A stretch of 64,000 bases of DNA from Roseomonas sp. CECT 9278 (GTDB lineage Bacteria; Pseudomonadota; Alphaproteobacteria; Acetobacterales; Acetobacteraceae): positions 1 through 64,000 of the forward strand of contig NZ_CAKKLX010000002.1 of assembly GCF_918698155.1 (NCBI RefSeq). Direction: 5' to 3'. The stretch's first letter is position 1; each line of letters starts with the position of its first letter. Of this stretch, positions 8,683-18,007 are shown one piece after another. The position numbers and the translations under genes were made by a program. The notes below the pieces were generated by a model. It was not told the origin of the DNA. It ran no database searches and worked only from the letters and a program-made list of their open reading frames with translations.

Positions 8683-9654
8683 ATGACCATCACGATCCCG
8701 CGGCGGGCGCTGCTGGCCGCGCCGCTCGCCGCCCCCGCCATGGTGCGCGCCCAGGGGGCCTGGAAGCCGGCGCGCCCGGTCAACATGATCGTGCCCTTCG
8801 CCGCCGGGTCGGGCACGGACACCGTCTCTCGCCTGCTGGCCTCCCTGCTGGAGGCCGATTGGGGCATCCAGGTGGTGGTCGAGAACCGCCCCGGCGCCAA
8901 TGGCGCGATCGCCGCCGTCGCGACCGCGCGCGCCGCGCCCGACGGCCAGACGGTGATGATCACCACCAACAGCCCGCATGGCGCGACACCGGCGCTGATG
9001 CGGCGCCCGACCTATGACGCGGTCGCCGATTTCACCGCGATCTCGCGCATGGGCACCTACATCTTCGTGCTGGCGCTGAACGACCAGGTGCCGGCGCGCA
9101 CGCTCGGCGAATTCCTGGCGCTGGCGCGCGCGCAGCCTGGCCGGCTGACCTGCGCATCCGGCAACACCACCGGCGTGGTCGGCGCGGCCATGCTGAACCG
9201 GCTCGGCGGGGTCGAGATCACGCACGTGCCATATCGCTCCTCGCCACCGGCCATGACCGACGTGATCGCCGGGCGGGTGAGCTCGATGTTCGCGGATGTC
9301 GCCGCCTCGCGCGCCTTCCTCGCGGAGGGCAAGCTGAAGCCGCTCGGCATCACCTCGGCGCGGCGCACGCCGCTGTTTCCGGACTGGCCCACGCTGGCGG
9401 AATCCGGCCTGCCGGGCTTCGAGATGCTGTCCTTCATGGGGGCCGTCGGCCCCGCGCGGCTGCCCGAGGAGGTGGTGACCGGCTGGAACGCCGCCATCCG
9501 CCGTGTCTGGGAGCGCCCGGAGACCGAGCGCCGGCTCGGCGAATTCGGCATCGAGCGCGTCACCTCGACCCCCGCGGAATTCGCCGGCTTCATCCGCCAG
9601 CAGATCGCCTTCTGGGGCGAACAGGCGCGCGCTGCGGGGATCGAGCCGGAGTAA
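8683..9654 (+). CDS. Bug/TctC-type periplasmic substrate-binding protein
   Basis: A 323-residue tripartite tricarboxylate-type (Bug) receptor. The N-terminus MTITIPRRALLAAPLAAP...AQG is an export signal. Family marks are PVNMIVPFAAGSGTD, VENRPGANGAIA, the THVPYRSSPPAMTDVIAGRV segment and LKPLGITSARRTPLFPDWPTLAESG. Such proteins bind organic acids or related small molecules; the ligand cannot be told from sequence. No transporter membrane genes lie beside it, as is common for orphan Bug receptors in Roseomonas and beta-proteobacteria. A perfect AGGAGG (8669-8674) precedes the ATG at 8683. Confidence 0.92.
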   Translation: MTITIPRRALLAAPLAAPAMVRAQGAWKPARPVNMIVPFAAGSGTDTVSRLLASLLEADWGIQVVVENRPGANGAIAAVATARAAPDGQTVMITTNSPHGATPALMRRPTYDAVADFTAISRMGTYIFVLALNDQVPARTLGEFLALARAQPGRLTCASGNTTGVVGAAMLNRLGGVEITHVPYRSSPPAMTDVIAGRVSSMFADVAASRAFLAEGKLKPLGITSARRTPLFPDWPTLAESGLPGFEMLSFMGAVGPARLPEEVVTGWNAAIRRVWERPETERRLGEFGIERVTSTPAEFAGFIRQQIAFWGEQARAAGIEPE

Positions 9655-9659
9655 CGGCG

Positions 9660-9681
9660 CGCGCGGCGCACCCGCCGCGCG
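9660..9681 (+). terminator. GC hairpin after the binding-protein gene
   Basis: A 9-bp perfect stem (9660-9668 with 9673-9681) and a CACC loop lie just after the stop codon at 9654. There is no T-run, so it may stabilise the 3' end rather than act as an intrinsic terminator. Confidence 0.4.
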
Positions 9682-9820
9682 TCCGTCATCGTGCTGCCAT
9701 ATGCGTGGGCATCATGTCCGCCATCGACGCACCGCGCTTGCTGCGGCGCGTCAACGTCACCATTTCGACATGACGATCGAAGGTGGGGAGGCCGCGACCG
9801 TGATCCGAAGGACAACCAGC

Positions 9821-10150
9821 ATGACCGCACGCATTCACACCACCACCCTGGCCCGCGCCATCGCCGAGATCGCCGAGGGCGACCTGGCCGACCGCATGCG
9901 CCTCGAGACCGCCGCGCGCATCCTCGCGACCGCGCGCCGCGCCGGGGCCGAGGCGCCGCTGCCCGCGCCCGCCATGGCCGACCCCGCCGTGCAGGCGGTG
10001 ACCGAGATCGCCCGCCATTGGGATGCCGGTGCCGTGACGGCCTTCGAATATGCCGAGACGCTGCCCGCCGCCGCGCTGGAGCGCCTGCTGCGTGCCGCGC
10101 CGCGCTGGGCGGCGGCCTTCGCGCCGCGCACGGACCGCCTGGCGGCGTGA
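9821..10150 (+). CDS. Small helical protein of unknown function
   Basis: 109 residues, rich in Ala, Arg and Glu, predicted largely helical with no membrane segment or signal. Pieces such as IAEIAEGDLADRMRLETAARILATARRAG are acidic-basic amphipathic. The start is the ATG at 9821, about 10 bases after an AAGGACAA stretch. No family is recognised. It is followed by the 30-bp repeat array. Confidence 0.6.
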   Translation: MTARIHTTTLARAIAEIAEGDLADRMRLETAARILATARRAGAEAPLPAPAMADPAVQAVTEIARHWDAGAVTAFEYAETLPAAALERLLRAAPRWAAAFAPRTDRLAA

Positions 10151-10180
10151 TGGCCGCGCCGCACCCGGTGCTGCGGCGCC

Positions 10181-10340
10181 GGGTGCCAGCGTGCGTCGTC
10201 CGGGCGCGCGGGGTGCCAGCTTGCCTTGTCCGGGCGCGCCCGGTGCCAGCGTCCCTCGTCCCGGCGCGCTGGGTGCCAGCTTGCCTTGTCCGGGCGCGCC
10301 CGGTGCCAGCCTGCCTCGTCCCGGCGCGCTGGGTGCCAGC
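10181..10340 (+). repeat. 30-bp tandem repeat array, five full copies plus a partial
   Basis: The core GGTGCCAGC recurs at exact 30-base steps (10181, 10211, 10241, 10271, 10301, 10331) within units of the form GGTGCCAGCnTGCCTnGTCC plus nGGCGCGCn. Two unit types alternate, giving a 60-base higher period. There are no unique spacers. The array lies between two plus-strand genes and reads through in frame, but no start or ribosome site supports translation. Confidence 0.9.
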
Positions 10341-10382
10341 GCGACGCATTCGCGCTATACCCGCGCTTCCTTGCAGCACGGG

Positions 10383-11171
10383 ATGGGCATGATGACATCG
10401 AGCGGCGCAAGCCGGGGCAAGGCAGGCAACGCGCCGCGGCGCGTCCTGCTGCTGACCGGCGCATCGCGTGGCATCGGCCACGCGACCGTCAAACGCTTCT
10501 CGGCGGCCGGCTGGCGGGTCATCACCGTCTCCCGCCAGCCCTTCCCCGAGCAATGCCCGTGGGAGATGGGCCCCGAGGACCACATCCAGCTCGACCTCAC
10601 CGACCCCGCCGCGACCGAAACCGCGATCGCCGAGATCAAGGAACGGTTGAAGCCCGAGGATGGGCGGCTCGATGCGCTGGTGAACAACGCCGCCATCTCG
10701 CCCAAGGGGCCGGGCGGGTCGCGGCTGGGCTCGCTCGAAATGGACCTGGAGGGCTGGCTGAAGGTCTTCCGGGTGAACTTCTTCGCCCCGGTGCTGCTGG
10801 CGCGCGGCCTGGTCGAACCGCTCCAGAAGGCCAATGGCGCGGTGGTGAATGTGACCTCGATCGCCGGCGGGCGGGTGCATCCCTTCGCGGGAGTGGCGTA
10901 TTCCACCTCGAAATCCGCGCTGGCCGGCCTCACGCGGGAGATGGCGGCGGATTTCGCGCCGCTGGGCATCCGCGTGAACGCGATCAGCCCGGGCGAGATC
11001 GACACCTCGATCCTCTCGCCGGGCACCGAGAAGATCGTGCAGGAACAGATCCCGATGCGCCGCCTCGGCCGGCCCGAGGAAGTGGCGCAGGCGATCTACT
11101 TCCTGTGCACTGAGGCGTCCTCCTATGTGAACGGCGCCGAGATCCACATCAATGGCGGGCAGCATGTCTGA
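10383..11171 (+). CDS. Short-chain dehydrogenase/reductase
   Basis: A classical SDR of about 262 residues. The NAD(P) loop is TGASRGIGHATVKR. The NNAAIS motif follows, then catalytic Ser in NVTSIAGG and YSTSK as the catalytic Tyr/Lys pair. IRVNAISPGEIDT and the C-terminal VNGAEIHINGGQHV are typical. The substrate is not predictable. Three nearby ATGs (10383, 10389, 10392) are possible starts; the first is given. The gene ends in a strong intrinsic terminator. Confidence 0.88.
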   Translation: MGMMTSSGASRGKAGNAPRRVLLLTGASRGIGHATVKRFSAAGWRVITVSRQPFPEQCPWEMGPEDHIQLDLTDPAATETAIAEIKERLKPEDGRLDALVNNAAISPKGPGGSRLGSLEMDLEGWLKVFRVNFFAPVLLARGLVEPLQKANGAVVNVTSIAGGRVHPFAGVAYSTSKSALAGLTREMAADFAPLGIRVNAISPGEIDTSILSPGTEKIVQEQIPMRRLGRPEEVAQAIYFLCTEASSYVNGAEIHINGGQHV

Positions 11172-11205
11172 GGCGACCGCCAGAAGCGGGCGCCTCAGTC
11201 TTTTT
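11169..11205 (+). terminator. Rho-independent terminator after the SDR gene
   Basis: Stem TGAGGCG/CGCCTCA (11169-11175 with 11191-11197) continues past an A-G mismatch into CCGC/GCGG (11177-11180 with 11186-11189) around a CAGAA loop. GTCTTTTT follows. The stem includes the stop codon. Confidence 0.85.
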
Positions 11206-11482
11206 CCGCCCTCCATCGGCGGGCGCCGGCATGCGCCGGCTTGCCTGCGCGCCGTGCGCTGGTGCGCCGGGCGCGGCTGATGGTCTGGGCGCGGTCGCGC
11301 TGTGCGCTCCCGGATCGCGCTTCGCACGACCCGCTGGCACCGGATGGCGTGGGCGGGCTTGCCTTTGCGCCGCCCGCGCGCGCCTCGGGGTCGGCCGATC
11401 TCCCGCGCACGAAGCGGCCATGCGTGCAGGGATCTCGCTGCGCGTGATGCGTCGATCCCACAGCGCGGCGAAGGCCTGACGC
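11206..11482. other. Intergenic stretch before the ABC exporter gene
   Basis: 277 bases of GC-rich sequence between the SDR terminator and the exporter start. Open frames exist on both strands but show no ribosome site or family likeness. It should hold the exporter promoter, which I cannot place. Confidence 0.4.
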
Positions 11483-13237
11483 ATGTCCGCTGGTCTTCGC
11501 GCGCGGGGCGCTTCCTCGCTCCGCCTGCTGCTGCCCTTCCTGCGCCCCTATCTCGGGCGCGCGCTGGGCGCCGCGGTGGCGCTGCTGGCCGCCGCCGGGC
11601 TCACCCTCGCGATCGGCCAGGGGCTGCGGCGCTTCATCGATGACGGCTTCGCCGGCGGCGCGGGCGCGCTGAACCGGGCCGCGCTGGTGATGGCGCTGAT
11701 CGTCGCCGCGCTCGGGCTGGCCACCTCGCTGCGCTACTACCTGGTCACCTGGCTGGGCGAACGCGTCGCGGCCGACCTGCGCCGCGCGGTGTTCGACCAC
11801 CTGACGCGGCTCGATGCGCGCTTCTATGAAACCGCGCGCACCGGGGACCTGATGTCGCGCCTGACCGCCGATGTCGCGCTGCTGCAGTCGCTGATCGGCT
11901 CGGCCATCTCGATGGGGCTGCGCAATGCGCTGACCGGGATCGGCGCCTTCGTCATGCTGGTGCTGACCAGCACCAAGCTGGCCGGGCTGATGGCGGTGGT
12001 GGTGCCGCTGGTGGTGCTGCCGATGATCCTGTTCGGGCGGCGCGAACGCAAGCTGTCCAAGGCGGCGCAGGAGCGCGTGGCGGACCTCGCCGCCACCGCC
12101 GAGGAAGCCATCAACGGCATGCGCACCGTGCAGGCCTTCACGCACGAGGCGGCCGAGCGCGCGCGCTACGGCGCGGAATCCGAACGCTCGGTGCAGGCGG
12201 CGCTGCGCCGCATCGCGACGCGCACGGCGCTGATCCTGTCGGTCATCCTGCTGGGCTTCGGCGCCATCACCTTCGCGCTGTGGGTGGGCGGGCAGGATGT
12301 GATCGCCGGGCGCATGACGGGCGGCGATCTCACGGCCTTCGTGTTCTACGCGGTGCTGCTCGCGAGCGCGGGTGCGACCGTCAGCGAATTGTGGGGCGAG
12401 ATCCAGCGCGCCGGTGCCGCCGCCGATCGGCTGGCGGAGATCCTGGCGGTGGCGCCGACCATCGCCGCGCCGGGGTCACCGCTGGCATTGCCCGCACCGC
12501 GCGGCGCGGTGGCGTTGCGCGACGTGACCTTCCGCTATCCCTCGCGCCCCGAGGTCGCGGCGCTGGACGGCTTCTCGCTGGAGGTCGCGCCGGGCGAGAC
12601 CGTGGCCCTGGTCGGCCCGTCGGGCGCGGGCAAGACCACGGTGCTGGCGCTGCTGCTGCGCTTCTACGACCCGCAGGCCGGGCGCATCGAACTGGATGGC
12701 GTGGACATCGCCGCCGCCGCGCCGCAAGACATCCGCGGGCGCATCGGCCTGGTGCCGCAGGACCCGTCGATCTTCAGCGCCACCGTCGCCGACAACATCC
12801 GCTACGGCCGCCCCGGTGCGTCCGATGCCGAGGTGCAGGCCGCGGCCGAGGCGGCCTCCGCCGCCCACTTCATCGCCGCCCTGCCGGACGGCTACGCAAC
12901 GCATCTGGGCGCGCGCGGCGTCACGCTGTCGGGTGGGCAGCGGCAACGCATCGCCATCGCGCGCGCCATCCTGCGCGACGCGCCGGTGCTGCTGCTGGAC
13001 GAAGCGACCAGCGCGCTGGATGCCGAGAGCGAGCGCGCCGTGCAGGATGCGCTGGCGCGCCTGTCGCGCGGGCGCACCACCATCGTGGTGGCGCATCGCC
13101 TCGCCACCGTGCGCGCGGCCGACCGCATCGTGGTGATGGAGGCCGGGCGCATCGCCGCCACCGGCACGCATGAGGCGCTATTGGCGCAGGGCGGGCTTTA
13201 CGCGCGCCTGGCGTCGCTGCAATTCACCGATGCCTGA
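11483..13237 (+). CDS. ABC exporter half-transporter (permease fused to ATPase)
   Basis: 584 residues with an MsbA/type-I exporter membrane domain (six helices, about 1-310) fused to a nucleotide-binding domain. Walker A is GPSGAGKTT (about 377-385), followed by the Q-loop stretch LVPQDPSIFS, signature LSGGQRQRIA (about 481), Walker B VLLLDEATSALD and switch His in VVAHRLATVRAADR. It would work as a homodimer exporting a lipid, drug or peptide; the substrate is not evident. The loop stretch ARFYETARTGDLMSRLTADV is characteristic of the family. It converges with the acetyltransferase gene, whose stop is the very next base. Confidence 0.92.
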   Translation: MSAGLRARGASSLRLLLPFLRPYLGRALGAAVALLAAAGLTLAIGQGLRRFIDDGFAGGAGALNRAALVMALIVAALGLATSLRYYLVTWLGERVAADLRRAVFDHLTRLDARFYETARTGDLMSRLTADVALLQSLIGSAISMGLRNALTGIGAFVMLVLTSTKLAGLMAVVVPLVVLPMILFGRRERKLSKAAQERVADLAATAEEAINGMRTVQAFTHEAAERARYGAESERSVQAALRRIATRTALILSVILLGFGAITFALWVGGQDVIAGRMTGGDLTAFVFYAVLLASAGATVSELWGEIQRAGAAADRLAEILAVAPTIAAPGSPLALPAPRGAVALRDVTFRYPSRPEVAALDGFSLEVAPGETVALVGPSGAGKTTVLALLLRFYDPQAGRIELDGVDIAAAAPQDIRGRIGLVPQDPSIFSATVADNIRYGRPGASDAEVQAAAEAASAAHFIAALPDGYATHLGARGVTLSGGQRQRIAIARAILRDAPVLLLDEATSALDAESERAVQDALARLSRGRTTIVVAHRLATVRAADRIVVMEAGRIAATGTHEALLAQGGLYARLASLQFTDA

Positions 13238-13702
13238 TCACGCGAGGCGTCGCGCCATGTACACCGTCTCGCCGCCCAGGAAGGGTTCGCGCGCCGTCAC
13301 GCCGTAGCCGGCGGCCTCGTACAGCGCGATGTTCGAGGCGAAGGCGCCGTTGGTCAGCAGGCGCAGCTCGGCGCGCCCGGCCTCGCGCGCCAGCGCCTCG
13401 GCATGGGCCAGCAGGCGGCGGCCGAGGCCCTGGCGCTGATGGTCAGGATGCACCGCGATATTCTCGATCCACAGGTGGTCGTCGCGCAGATCGGTCTCGA
13501 TCAGCGCCATCAGCGAAATGCCGCGCAGCAGCAGGTCGAAGCGATGCGCCAGCAGGGCGGCGGCGTAGTCGGCGCGCATCGGCATCGGCTCGCGCCCGAT
13601 CAGCGGCAGCCATCGCGCATAGGCGGCGCGCGTGACGTCGCGGATCGCGGGCGCATCCTCCGGCGTGGCGCGGCGGAACGCGGTGGGGGGCAGCACGGCC
13701 AT
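13238..13702 (-). CDS. GNAT-family N-acetyltransferase
   Basis: 154 residues with the GNAT fold. The acetyl-CoA binding loop is HPDHQRQGLGRRLLAHAE, preceded by DDHLWIENIAV, and LYEAAGYGVTAREPFLGGETVYMARRLA closes the fold. The acceptor could be a small molecule or a protein N-terminus; nothing in the context decides this. The stop is directly adjacent to the end of the convergent ABC exporter gene. Confidence 0.88.
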   Translation of the reverse strand: MAVLPPTAFRRATPEDAPAIRDVTRAAYARWLPLIGREPMPMRADYAAALLAHRFDLLLRGISLMALIETDLRDDHLWIENIAVHPDHQRQGLGRRLLAHAEALAREAGRAELRLLTNGAFASNIALYEAAGYGVTAREPFLGGETVYMARRLA

Positions 13703-13803
13703 GGCGTCGATCCTGTGCGAGAGAGCGGGAGCCGGTCGGGTGAAGCTGCGCGCCGAACCAGGCTGTCCTGGGCGGAGCAGCGAGCGGCGGCGGGCCAGAC
13801 ACG

Positions 13804-13835
13804 AAAAGCCCCGCCGACCTTGCGGTGGGCGGGGC
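13804..13835 (-). terminator. Rho-independent terminator, minus strand
   Basis: Read on the minus strand, an 8-bp perfect GC stem (arms 13828-13835 and 13808-13815) is followed by TTTT (13807-13804). It lies about 150 bases past the alpha/beta hydrolase stop and probably ends that transcript. Confidence 0.75.
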
Positions 13836-13988
13836 GCCGGGAAGACCGAGAGGCGGTGCGGGCGGGCCCGCTAACCTCGTGTCGTCGGAACGGGCGCGCG
13901 CCGCACCATCGTCGTGCTGCGACGTCGGGTGGTCGGCAGGGCGGGGCGCGCGGTCATCGGATGATGGTCGCGGTGCTGCGTGCCGGCG

Positions 13989-14792
13989 TCAATGCCCATC
14001 CAGGAAGGCCAGCACCGCGGCGTTGAAATCCGCCGGGTTGTCCGCCTGCACGCTGTGCGCGGCGCGCGCGATGGTCACGCGCGCGGCGTTCGGCATGGCC
14101 GCTTGCAGCGCGTCCAGGATCACGCCGAATTGCGGCTGCGACTGGTCGCCGCCGACCAGCAGCGTGCGGATGGCGATGCCCTGCGCCTCGGCGCGGGAAT
14201 AGGGCTTGCGCTGTTCGTTGACCTGGCCGAGCAGCGTGCGCGCATTGTCGCGATTGACCGCCTTGCGTGCCTCGGACCGCTTGGCCCAGGCGCCGGGGCC
14301 GCCGGTGTGTTCGGCGATGACGGTCAGGCCTTCCTCGACCTGGCCGGCGCCGATCAGCGCGGCGCCCTTCGCGAAGGCCGCGCCCTGCTGGCCGGCGGGC
14401 GGCGCGCCGCCGAGGGTTTCGTCAAGTTCGCCGCCCGGTTCCAGCAGCACCAGGGACTGCACCAGGTCGGGATGGTGCTGCGCCACGCGGAAGGCGATGT
14501 GCCCGCCGCGCGAATGACCGACCAGCCGCACCGGGCCTTCGCCCAGCGCGCGGATGACGCCGGCGATGTCGGCGGTGTGGCGCGCGATGGTGAAGTCGCC
14601 GTCATCGGTCCATGCGCCGGGCCAGCAATGGCGCAGGCTCACGGCGATGGCGTGGTGGCCCGCGCCGAAGGCCGCCATCTGGCCGCCCCAGGATCGCTGG
14701 TCGCCCAGCGTGCCATGGATCATCAGCAGCGGCGGGCCGGACCCGGCCTCGGCATAGGCGATGGGAAAGCCGTCGATGGCGATGCTGGGCAT
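13989..14792 (-). CDS. Alpha/beta hydrolase
   Basis: 267 residues with the alpha/beta hydrolase fold. The oxyanion stretch is LLMIHGTLGDQRSWGG, the nucleophile Ser lies in GHSRGG, the likely Asp is in LLVGGDQSQ and the likely His in RAAHSVQADNPADF. The substrate is unknown. The ATG at 14792 is preferred to longer frames because GGAGGA lies about 10 bases upstream and the conserved IDGFPIAYAEAGSGPP follows at once. It runs in the same direction as pdxJ but downstream of it. Confidence 0.88.
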   Translation of the reverse strand: MPSIAIDGFPIAYAEAGSGPPLLMIHGTLGDQRSWGGQMAAFGAGHHAIAVSLRHCWPGAWTDDGDFTIARHTADIAGVIRALGEGPVRLVGHSRGGHIAFRVAQHHPDLVQSLVLLEPGGELDETLGGAPPAGQQGAAFAKGAALIGAGQVEEGLTVIAEHTGGPGAWAKRSEARKAVNRDNARTLLGQVNEQRKPYSRAEAQGIAIRTLLVGGDQSQPQFGVILDALQAAMPNAARVTIARAAHSVQADNPADFNAAVLAFLDGH

Positions 14793-14847
14793 GGGTGCGT
14801 CCTCCGTCTCGTGCCATGGAGGCACGATGCGCGGCCGCCGCAAAGGG

Positions 14848-15579
14848 TCAGGCCGCGCGCGCCGCGTCCATGATGGCGCGGAAGCGGCGCACCGTGGCGT
14901 CCAGGCCTTCGAAGACGGCTTGCGAGACCAGGAAGTGGCCGATCGAGACTTCCGTCACCTCGGGCATGGCGGCGATGGCGCCGACCGTGTCGTAGGACAG
15001 GCCGTGGCCGGCGTGGCACAGCAGCCCCGCCGCGCGCGCCGCCGTCGCGCCGGCCTTCAGCCGTGCCAATTGCGCGTCGCGGTTCGCCAGCGGGCCTTCC
15101 GCATAGGTGCCGGTGTGCAGTTCGATGGCCTGCGCGCCGATCCGCGCGGCGGCCTCGATCTGCGCCGGATCGGCCTCGATGAAGATCGACACGCGCACAT
15201 CCGCCGCGCGCAGGCGCTGCACGGCTTCGCGCAGGAAGGGGCCGGCGCGCAGCACGTCCAGGCCGCCCTCGGTGGTCAGTTCGGCGCGCTTCTCCGGCAC
15301 CAGGCAGCAATAGGGCGGGCGGATGCGTTCGGCGAAGGCGACCATCTCCCCGGTCGCGGCCATTTCGAAGTTGAGGGGAGCGGCGATCTCGGCGCGCACG
15401 CGCTCGACATCGCGGTCACGGATGTGGCGGCGGTCCTCGCGCAGGTGCAGGGTCACGCCATCGGCGCCGGCGGCGACCGCCACGCGCGCGGCCTCGACCG
15501 GGCAGGGGAAGCTGCCGCCGCGCGCGTTGCGCAGCGTCGCGACGTGATCGACATTCACCGAGAAATCGAGATGCGTCAT
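14848..15579 (-). CDS. pdxJ: Pyridoxine 5'-phosphate synthase
   Basis: 243-residue PdxJ, which condenses 1-deoxyxylulose 5-phosphate with the amino ketone product of PdxA to make pyridoxine 5'-phosphate. Recognisable stretches are [16 protein letters not shown] near the start, [15 protein letters not shown], the [14 protein letters not shown] segment, [10 protein letters not shown] and [12 protein letters not shown]. The length is normal for the family. The start overlaps the pdxA stop by 4 bases (ATGA), so both enzymes of the terminal vitamin B6 route are translated together. Confidence 0.97.
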   Translation of the reverse strand: MTHLDFSVNVDHVATLRNARGGSFPCPVEAARVAVAAGADGVTLHLREDRRHIRDRDVERVRAEIAAPLNFEMAATGEMVAFAERIRPPYCCLVPEKRAELTTEGGLDVLRAGPFLREAVQRLRAADVRVSIFIEADPAQIEAAARIGAQAIELHTGTYAEGPLANRDAQLARLKAGATAARAAGLLCHAGHGLSYDTVGAIAAMPEVTEVSIGHFLVSQAVFEGLDATVRRFRAIMDAARAA

Positions 15580-16553
15580 GCGAACCCCCTGGCGCGCGCG
15601 AGTTCCGCCGCAAGGCGGATGGCCGCGATCAACGATGATGGATCGGCCCGCCCCGTGCCCGCGATGTCCAGCGCCGTGCCGTGGTCCGGGCTGGTCCGCA
15701 CGATGGACAGCCCCAGCGTGACATTCACGCCGCCCGCCATGTCCAGCGTCTTGATCGGGATGAGTGCCTGGTCGTGGTACAGGCAGATCGCGGCATCGTA
15801 GGTCGGGCGCGCATGCGCGGTGAACATGGTGTCGGGTGGCAGCGGGCCGCGCGCGTCGATGCCCTCGGCGCGCAGCAGCGCGACGGCGGGGGCGACGATG
15901 TCGATGTCCTCGCGGCCCATGGTGCCGGCCTCGCCGGCATGCGGGTTCAGCCCTGCGATCGCGAGCCGCGGCGCGGCGATGGCGAATTCGTCGCGCAGCG
16001 CGCGCGCGGTGATGCGGGCGGTCTGCGCGATCAGGTCCGGCGTCAGTCGCGCGATGGCTGTCGCCAGCGCTTCATGCACGGTCACGGGCACCACGCGCAG
16101 GTCGCTGCTGGCCAGCATCATCACGGGCGGGATGCCGGTGCCGGCGATCTCGCCGAGGTATTCGGTATGGCCGGGGTGCTTGAAGCCGGCGGCGGTCAGC
16201 GTGGACTTCTGGATCGGGTTGGTGACCACGCCGGCGGCGCGGCCGGCACGCGCCAGCGCCACCGCCTCGGTGATGGCGGCGATCACGGCGGGGGCATTCG
16301 CGATGTCGGGCGATCCGGCGACAGGGGTGCGCGGCAGCGGGCGATGCAGCACGGGCAGGGCATCGGCGAAGGAGGCGGCGGCATCTTCGGGCGCGTCCAC
16401 CGCGCGGACCGGCACGGCAAGGCGGCGCGCCGCGTCGTCGATCAGCACGAAGGCCGGGCCGGATTCGCGCAGGGCGCGCCAGGCGCCGGCGGCGATCTCG
16501 GCGCCGATGCCGGCGGGTTCTCCCATGGTGAGCACGAGGGGGCGCATGGCCAT
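15576..16553 (-). CDS. pdxA: 4-hydroxythreonine-4-phosphate dehydrogenase
   Basis: 325-residue PdxA, the NAD-dependent oxidation step before PdxJ. The N-terminus [15 protein letters not shown] is diagnostic. Metal-binding His residues are expected in [12 protein letters not shown], in VTVHEALA and in [37 protein letters not shown] is also conserved. The ATG at 16553 has AGGA about 8 bases upstream. The frame continues upstream only as an antisense shadow of the TauE-like gene. Confidence 0.97.
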   Translation of the reverse strand: MAMRPLVLTMGEPAGIGAEIAAGAWRALRESGPAFVLIDDAARRLAVPVRAVDAPEDAAASFADALPVLHRPLPRTPVAGSPDIANAPAVIAAITEAVALARAGRAAGVVTNPIQKSTLTAAGFKHPGHTEYLGEIAGTGIPPVMMLASSDLRVVPVTVHEALATAIARLTPDLIAQTARITARALRDEFAIAAPRLAIAGLNPHAGEAGTMGREDIDIVAPAVALLRAEGIDARGPLPPDTMFTAHARPTYDAAICLYHDQALIPIKTLDMAGGVNVTLGLSIVRTSPDHGTALDIAGTGRADPSSLIAAIRLAAELARARGFA

Positions 16554-16634
16554 CGCTTTACGTCCTGCCGCGCGACATGGCGAGGGCTTGCGCCGCCGCA
16601 AGGCAGCGCGCGCGGCGCATGGTAGATGTGCGCC

Positions 16635-17372
16635 ATGGAGTTCCTGGCGAATTGCCTGCACGACCTGACGGCGCTCGGCCCCGGCGGGGTGCCGGCGGTG
16701 ATGGCGGCGCTGTTCCTGGCGGGGCTGGCGGGCGGGGCGACGCATTGCGCGGGCATGTGCGGGCCCTTCGTGATGGCGCAATCGGCCGCGGTGGCGGACC
16801 GCGCGGCGGGCGGTGGCGCGCTGGCGCGCGTGGCGGGCGCGGCGCTGCTGCCCTATCACGCGGGGCGGATGCTGGGGTACGGCGTGCTTGGCGCGGCGGC
16901 GGGCGGCTTCGCGGGGGTCGTGGCGCTGGGCACGGGGTTCCGCTTCGTGCTGGCGGGGCTGCTCGTGCTGGCGGCGGTGCTGATGTTCGCGCAGGCCAGC
17001 GCACGCATCGCGGCGCTGCTGCCGCGGATGCCGGCGCCGCGTCTGCCGGGCGTGCTGGAACGCCAGATGGGGGCGCTGCTGGCCGCACCCACGGGGCTGC
17101 GCGGCGTGGCGCTGGGGCTGATGCTCTCCGCACTGCCTTGCGGCTTGTTGTATGGCGCGCTGGCCGGGGCGTCGGCGACGGGCTCGGCGCTGGGCGGGGC
17201 GCTGGCCATGGCGGCCTTCGTGGCAGGCACGGTGCCGGCGCTGGTGGGCGTTGCGCTGCTCGGGCGCTTCTTCGGGCGGCGCGCGGGGCCGGGGATGCGC
17301 GCGGCGGGCGCGGCGCTGTTCGCGCTGAACGGGGTGGTGCTGGCGGCGATGGCCGTACGGGTGGTGGCCTGA
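16635..17372 (+). CDS. TauE/SafE-like (COG2836 type) membrane protein
   Basis: A polytopic inner-membrane protein of 245 residues with about six helices. The motif [16 protein letters not shown] near the N-terminus and [15 protein letters not shown] near the C-terminus mark the DsbD-like/SafE family often linked to metal or sulfur handling and cytochrome oxidase maturation. A slightly earlier ATG (16626) is possible. The stop overlaps the start of the next gene. A role in copper supply for the nearby cbb3 oxidase is plausible but is inference from family and neighbourhood. Confidence 0.8.
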   Translation: MEFLANCLHDLTALGPGGVPAVMAALFLAGLAGGATHCAGMCGPFVMAQSAAVADRAAGGGALARVAGAALLPYHAGRMLGYGVLGAAAGGFAGVVALGTGFRFVLAGLLVLAAVLMFAQASARIAALLPRMPAPRLPGVLERQMGALLAAPTGLRGVALGLMLSALPCGLLYGALAGASATGSALGGALAMAAFVAGTVPALVGVALLGRFFGRRAGPGMRAAGAALFALNGVVLAAMAVRVVA

Positions 17373-17878
17373 TGGCGCGGCAGCTGGCACCAAGGGCGCC
17401 GCAACTCCAGGGTCCCTGCCGCATGCACGACGCGCCGCCTGTCCTGCTGGATGCCGCCTTGCGCTTCGCCGATCCGGGCACGGGCTGTGCGGTCGTGGTC
17501 GAGCAATGCGCGAAGGCCTGCTACGCCTATCTGCATGATCCGCAGGGCCGGATCTGCGCCGATGCCTGGCTGTGGAACGTGCTGGCCGCGCCCGCCGAGC
17601 CCGAATGGCACGACCGGTCGGACAAGGCGGCCTGGCTGTCGCGCACGCCGTTCCTCAACCCCCGCCACCTCGTGCGCGACGACGTGGCGCTGCCGCCGCT
17701 GATACGCGCCGGGCAGCTTCGCGTGACCTGGTCGGCGGGGCCTGGCGGGGCGTGCGCGTCGATCCTGCTCGATGGCCGGCTGGTCGGACGCCTGCGGCCC
17801 AACGAGACGCCGGGCGCCGCGCTGTTGGCGCGTGCGGACGGACCCCTGGCGCGCAGGCTGGACCCCGGCCCGGCGTAG
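17372..17878 (+). CDS. Unknown protein coupled to the TauE-like gene
   Basis: 168 residues without signal or membrane helix. It has scattered Cys residues ([13 protein letters not shown] near residue 45) and a Trp-rich centre ([18 protein letters not shown]). No family is recognised. The ATG at 17372 overlaps the preceding stop (TGATG); an internal ATG 51 bases later is another choice. Coupling to a membrane transporter-like gene suggests a shared function. Confidence 0.65.
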   Translation: MARQLAPRAPQLQGPCRMHDAPPVLLDAALRFADPGTGCAVVVEQCAKACYAYLHDPQGRICADAWLWNVLAAPAEPEWHDRSDKAAWLSRTPFLNPRHLVRDDVALPPLIRAGQLRVTWSAGPGGACASILLDGRLVGRLRPNETPGAALLARADGPLARRLDPGPA

Positions 17879-17881
17879 TGT

Positions 17882-17927
17882 CCTGCCCGCTGCGTGCGTG
17901 GGTCTGCCCACGCACGCAGCGGGCAGG
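17882..17927. repeat. Perfect 21-bp inverted repeat (hairpin 1)
   Basis: Arms 17882-17902 and 17907-17927 are exact reverse complements around a 4-base loop (TCTG). It follows the stop of the plus-strand gene at 17878 by three bases. There is no T-run. It is probably a strong RNA hairpin ending the transcript, or a mobile palindromic repeat. Confidence 0.85.
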
Positions 17928-17950
17928 CAGGTCACTGAAAACACAGGCCG

Positions 17951-17993
17951 GTGTCCCGGTTGCGAAGCCCACAGGGCTTCGGAACCGGGACAC
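17951..17993. repeat. Near-perfect 20-bp inverted repeat (hairpin 2)
   Basis: Arms 17951-17970 and 17974-17993 pair with one mismatch around the loop ACA. It lies between hairpin 1 and the 3' end of the convergent DUF2189 gene (18008), so it is placed to end that transcript. The sequence is unrelated to hairpin 1. Confidence 0.8.
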
Positions 17994-18007
17994 GAGGCGC
18001 GCCCGGG

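Noticed and set aside
10181-10340. CRISPR-like array
   Set aside because: Units are contiguous with no unique spacers and no cas genes are near.
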